Shown in pieces: positions 60,915 to 64,000 of a DNA stretch of 64,000 nt. Below the pieces are notes generated by a model. It saw only the letters and a list, made by a program, of their open reading frames with translations. It was not told the origin of the DNA and did not search any database. Source of the stretch: Toxonevra muliebris (taxonomy: Eukaryota; Arthropoda; Insecta; Diptera; Pallopteridae); the NCBI GenBank assembly GCA_963691655.1, contig OY829329.1, positions 66,210,852 through 66,274,851 of the forward strand, read 5' to 3'. The position numbers and the translations under genes were made by a program. Numbering within the stretch: position 1 is the first letter of the stretch; the number at the start of each line of letters is the position of its first letter.

Positions 60915-63254
60915 TTACCTATTATTCGGTTTTGAATTTATTACAATTCGTCGCACAATCACATTGGACTTAGTGCGAAACTCTTTGATGGTGACTTTTC
61001 CTGGTGGCTTCACATCAGGATCGGCACCAATATTTGTATCATTGCTACTTTCCGTTGCTGTTACTTCGTCACTATTATTGCTTTCTACACTTAAATTGTG
61101 AACAGTGGCTGCATTTGCAGAGAATTTCACATTTTTCGCATTTTCCATGCCGAAAACATTACGCTTCTTTGAAAGTATAGATGGGCCAGGCAAAGCATTT
61201 AAATGTGGCGTACTTTTTAAATTTGAAGACTCTTGAGCAAATGATTTCAAACTGATGGTATATTTGTTGATTTCAATATTTTTATCCTTTAAAGGAGGTG
61301 TTTGTGCGGAAGTCATATTCAAATCAATTTTTGCTGCAGTTTCACTGTGTTGGTGTAAGGCATTTTCTTTGTTATCGTTTGTTCCAAATTCAATTGGAAT
61401 TTTCGTCAATTGTGATGGTGTGAGTAACGGTGATTCAGATTCTAATTCGGTCTTGGCACTTGTTGTAAATTCATTTGCCATGTTTATTGTTGATGGCGAA
61501 GTCAAAAGTAATGCTGGTGATTCTGCTTCGATATCTGACTTAGTAGCATTGCCATTATTCAAATTACTTGAGATTTCTTGCTCCATCATATTGTATGAGT
61601 CGCTCAGATCAACAATAGGCGATGCTACATTCATAATACGAGGTTTTGCTGCATGCAACTGCGCGTCGGTTATACAAAATTCCAAAGCGTTCATTGGTTT
61701 GAATGGAATTTCATGTTCTTTCAAAAGATCTTCGCGATTGAGTAGAATACAACGGGATTTGAGCGATTCGAAGCGCCAGCTGCAATACAATACAATTTAC
61801 TTAACTATGGACATTTTAACTTCATTACTCTATTACCGTGCCATATCTTGTTGCACATTACGCAATTGCTCCTCTAGGCTGGCGTTTTGAATGCGAACAC
61901 TGTGCAATTGCTTCTTTAGGTCGTCAGTTTCTTGTCTAAAAGGAAAGATTTTAAATACTAACGAGTTTCGAACAGTTCGAGATAAAATTAAAAACGCACT
62001 ACATACTTGCAAAAATTTAACATAGAGTCCAGCCACAGTACACCCTTTTCACCGGCCAACTGTTTAAGACGATCTTGTGTCCAGTTAAGTTTTCGTTCCA
62101 AGTCCTCATTTTGATTAAGTAAAGTTCGGATCCGTTTGTTTAGTTTATCTATTAGTATCGAATACTTAGTAATAAGCTTTTAATCCAATTAAATATCAAA
62201 AAGCTGCCACAGAGCCTTTTTACCTTGATATATTCTATCTGCACTACAGAAAATAGAGCTGCATGCTTGCAGTTCAGTGTGCATTGCGGTATTCTCACGC
62301 TTAAGGCGTCGTATCTCATATTGGCTTTCGCTATAAATCTTTTTCATTTGTGCATAACTCTTTTTCTGAGCGGCCAGCAGTTGGCGCATAGCCTGACGTT
62401 GATCATCAACTTCGGCGAAAAGAGAATTTCCTTTGCGATCTGAGACAAGTGAAAAATTTTTACAAATATTAATTTGTAACCTCTTTCGAATGCATACCAT
62501 TATTTTCCGGTGCAGATGTAAGCATTGCTATTTTTGCATTGGCTTCTCCTAGCTGTTCCTGTGTACTTTCAAGCAGTTCTGTCTTTTCCTTCAAGTCTTC
62601 ACGTTTGGAAAGCAAATTCTCTTCCAAGCAGTTCACTTGATCTCGCAGAATCTCAACATTTTTCTATTTAAATAACTGACTTTAAACTAGTTTCAAGTTA
62701 ACATTTTAACACCTTACCTCTCTCTCAGCAATCGCCATGGTGTAGCGCACTCCACTCTCTTGAAATAACTCTAGCTTTTGCAAAAGATCAAAATTTTCAT
62801 GCTCCAGTATGTTCAAGCGTTCTGCCTGTTCACTGGTTTTAGCTTCCAAATCTGCAGTTGTCGTTTCTTCGTATTTTCTTGTTGAAGCCTCAGCTATTTT
62901 ATTTCGCAACTGGGAATTTTCATCTATTAAGGATTCATTATCCAGTTGTAGTACTGCATATTCAGTGGAAAGTGAATTGTGCTTTCGCCGCAAGTCTTCA
63001 AGTTCAGAATGTATCTTAGCGTTAGCAGCTGTTTCGTTGACACTGGGTGTGATCATCAATTGTTCCAGCTCCTGCGTTAAGTACGCTTCAGCAGCGGTAG
63101 CTGTTTCCAGACTTCGTTTCAGGTCATGGATTTTCTGTGCATCCTCCTCGCTTACTTCACGCAGCTGCTGATATCGTTCATGTAGTTTTTTATACTTCTC
63201 TTGCAGTGTATCTACCGAGAGTAAATTTAAATCAATTAGTTCTTGGTTTTCCAT
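60915..63254 (-). CDS. Spindly: Spindly, kinetochore dynein adaptor
   Basis: Six exons on the minus strand, 63254-62718, 62663-62498, 62439-62224, 62148-62007, 61935-61837 and 61779-60915, join in frame to 674 residues. The N-terminal half is coiled coil. The Spindly motif KGNSLFAEVDDQRQAM starts at residue 237 (LFAEV at 241-245) and nearly matches the human GNSLFAEVEDRRAAM; this motif contacts dynactin's pointed end. Spindly is recruited by the RZZ complex and links dynein/dynactin to kinetochores to move chromosomes and strip checkpoint proteins. The C-terminal third is Ser/Thr/Asn-rich and probably disordered, with a basic end. I chose MENQELIDLNLLS as the start; an upstream in-frame Met at 63302 adds 16 residues but is less likely. 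The gene is head-to-head with the kleisin and convergent with Mcm10. Confidence 0.93.
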
Positions 63255-63565
63255 CGATAAATTGCAGAAAATAAATATTTTTAAATTGACACAATGCGAC
63301 ACAAAACAACAATTATTTAAAAGTGACGTTTGGCGGAGACAAGCTCAACATAACGTGCCAGCAAGATATGTTACGTTACTATATAACGTTATTCTTTACA
63401 TTACGTGGTTCTAATCACTACTAAACGTCAAAATTTAATTCAAATACATTGAAGGTTTTGCTTATATTTGGTTGATTTTCAAAAATCCCTTGTAAGTTGT
63501 AAAGCTGAATTTGTTACAATTTTTAACAAAATTTTAGTTATGCAGAAGCAAAACAAACGCTAAAC
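63255..63565. promoter_or_regulatory. shared divergent promoter of Spindly and the kleisin
   Basis: The two ATGs are 312 bp apart on opposite strands, so one compact region must serve both. It contains TTTGGCGG (63329-63336), an E2F-like site, and the repeated word ATAACGTT/GTTACGTTA (63370-63392). No TATA box was obvious. Confidence 0.5.
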
Positions 63566-63899
63566 ATGTCATACGATCAGTGCCTAATATCCAAAAGTAA
63601 TTTGTTCGCAAAAAGTTGGATTGCTGGAACAAAAAATGGTGCCCTACTCAAGCGACAAGATATTGAATCAGTCAATGTGCCAGCAACATGGTAATATATA
63701 TATAGTCTTGAAATTCAATTTTATAATTAGTAATATGATCTCAATTTTAGCGAAAAATTACATCTAGCTATTACGCATCAATCAAATGGTAAAAATGGCA
63801 CAAAATCTCATCCAGAATTGAATATCCCATTTCGAATAATATCAAATTTATGCTATGGTACACTGCGTATATATCAGCGACAAGTAAACATTTTGTTGG
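63566..63899 (+). CDS. REC8/C(2)M-like meiotic kleisin (first two exons, runs past the window)
   Basis: Two exons, 63566-63690 and 63751-63899, join in frame (TG|C) to 91 residues and end at a donor (G|GTAAGT), so the gene continues to the right. The start MSYDQCLISKSNLFAKSWIA matches the kleisin N-terminal domain that binds SMC3 (compare the family pattern of a first strand, a small loop and IWLAA). KRQDIESVNVPATCEKL resembles the KREYLRVNVVKTCEEI-type segment of REC8, and PFRIISNLCYGTLRIYQRQV matches the helix ending GVIRVYxxQ in kleisins. It is closer to REC8-type than to mitotic RAD21. In Drosophila the comparable meiotic kleisin is C(2)M, a lateral-element component of the synaptonemal complex. 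The remaining exons, including the C-terminal winged helix, lie outside. Confidence 0.75.
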
Positions 63900-64000
63900 G
63901 TAAGTATGAAAATTAGATCTACCACTTAAATAACTATTTCATATTGTCATACATATCTTATGAAGCTTAAAACCTTCAAAACAAACCTAACTCAATCAAA
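63900..64000 (+). other. start of the kleisin's second intron
   Basis: Non-coding sequence after the GTAAGT donor, up to the window edge. Confidence 0.6.

Noticed and set aside
61255..61890. Plus-strand frame of 211 codons
   Set aside because: Antisense shadow of the last Spindly exon; the Spindly frame joins in phase to upstream exons and holds the known motif.

Overview
This is nuclear DNA from a higher fly. The genes are split by short GT-AG introns, long AT-rich spacers carry CA, CATA, CAACAA and GAGA simple repeats, and every recognisable protein is closest to its dipteran form. A complete MND1 gene, which is reported missing from Drosophila melanogaster, points to a non-drosophilid brachyceran. 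A tephritid-like fly is my best guess, but the species cannot be fixed from the sequence.

Layout. From 1 to about 28 kb there is almost no recognisable coding sequence. It looks like intronic or regulatory DNA of large genes whose main exons lie elsewhere, with one good and one weak candidate first coding exon (minus 5300-5191, plus 2063-2093). This part is heavily colonised by DNA transposons: three hAT elements with perfect 8-bp target duplications, a broken piggyBac element with a second element nested in it, several foldback MITE families, and a rearranged Tc1/mariner fossil. From 28.3 to 30.4 kb lies a 5'-truncated non-LTR retrotransposon (I-like, RT plus RNase H) with a 10-bp target duplication. 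A Harbinger-like fossil follows at 31.6-32.3 kb.

From 34 kb on the window is gene-bearing: Tfb5 (TFIIH subunit 5) with MND1 nested antisense in its intron, then Znhit1, mitochondrial aconitase, a small Ser/Thr kinase, GMP synthetase (burgundy), Mcm10, Spindly, and the first two exons of a REC8/C(2)M-like meiotic kleisin running off the right edge. All exon joins given were checked for reading frame and GT-AG borders. SINEs sit in the aconitase upstream region, in the last GMP synthetase intron and upstream of GMP synthetase.

Common themes. Several genes serve chromosome replication, repair and segregation: Mcm10 in origin firing, Tfb5 in transcription and excision repair, Znhit1 in H2A.Z deposition, MND1 and the kleisin in meiotic recombination and cohesion, and Spindly at kinetochores. 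GMP synthetase supplies guanine nucleotides and aconitase runs in the TCA cycle. The most interesting points are MND1 nested inside Tfb5, a second copy of the Tfb5 first coding exon 0.9 kb upstream, the head-to-head Spindly/kleisin pair, the nested transposons, and SINEs that share a core domain but have different tails.
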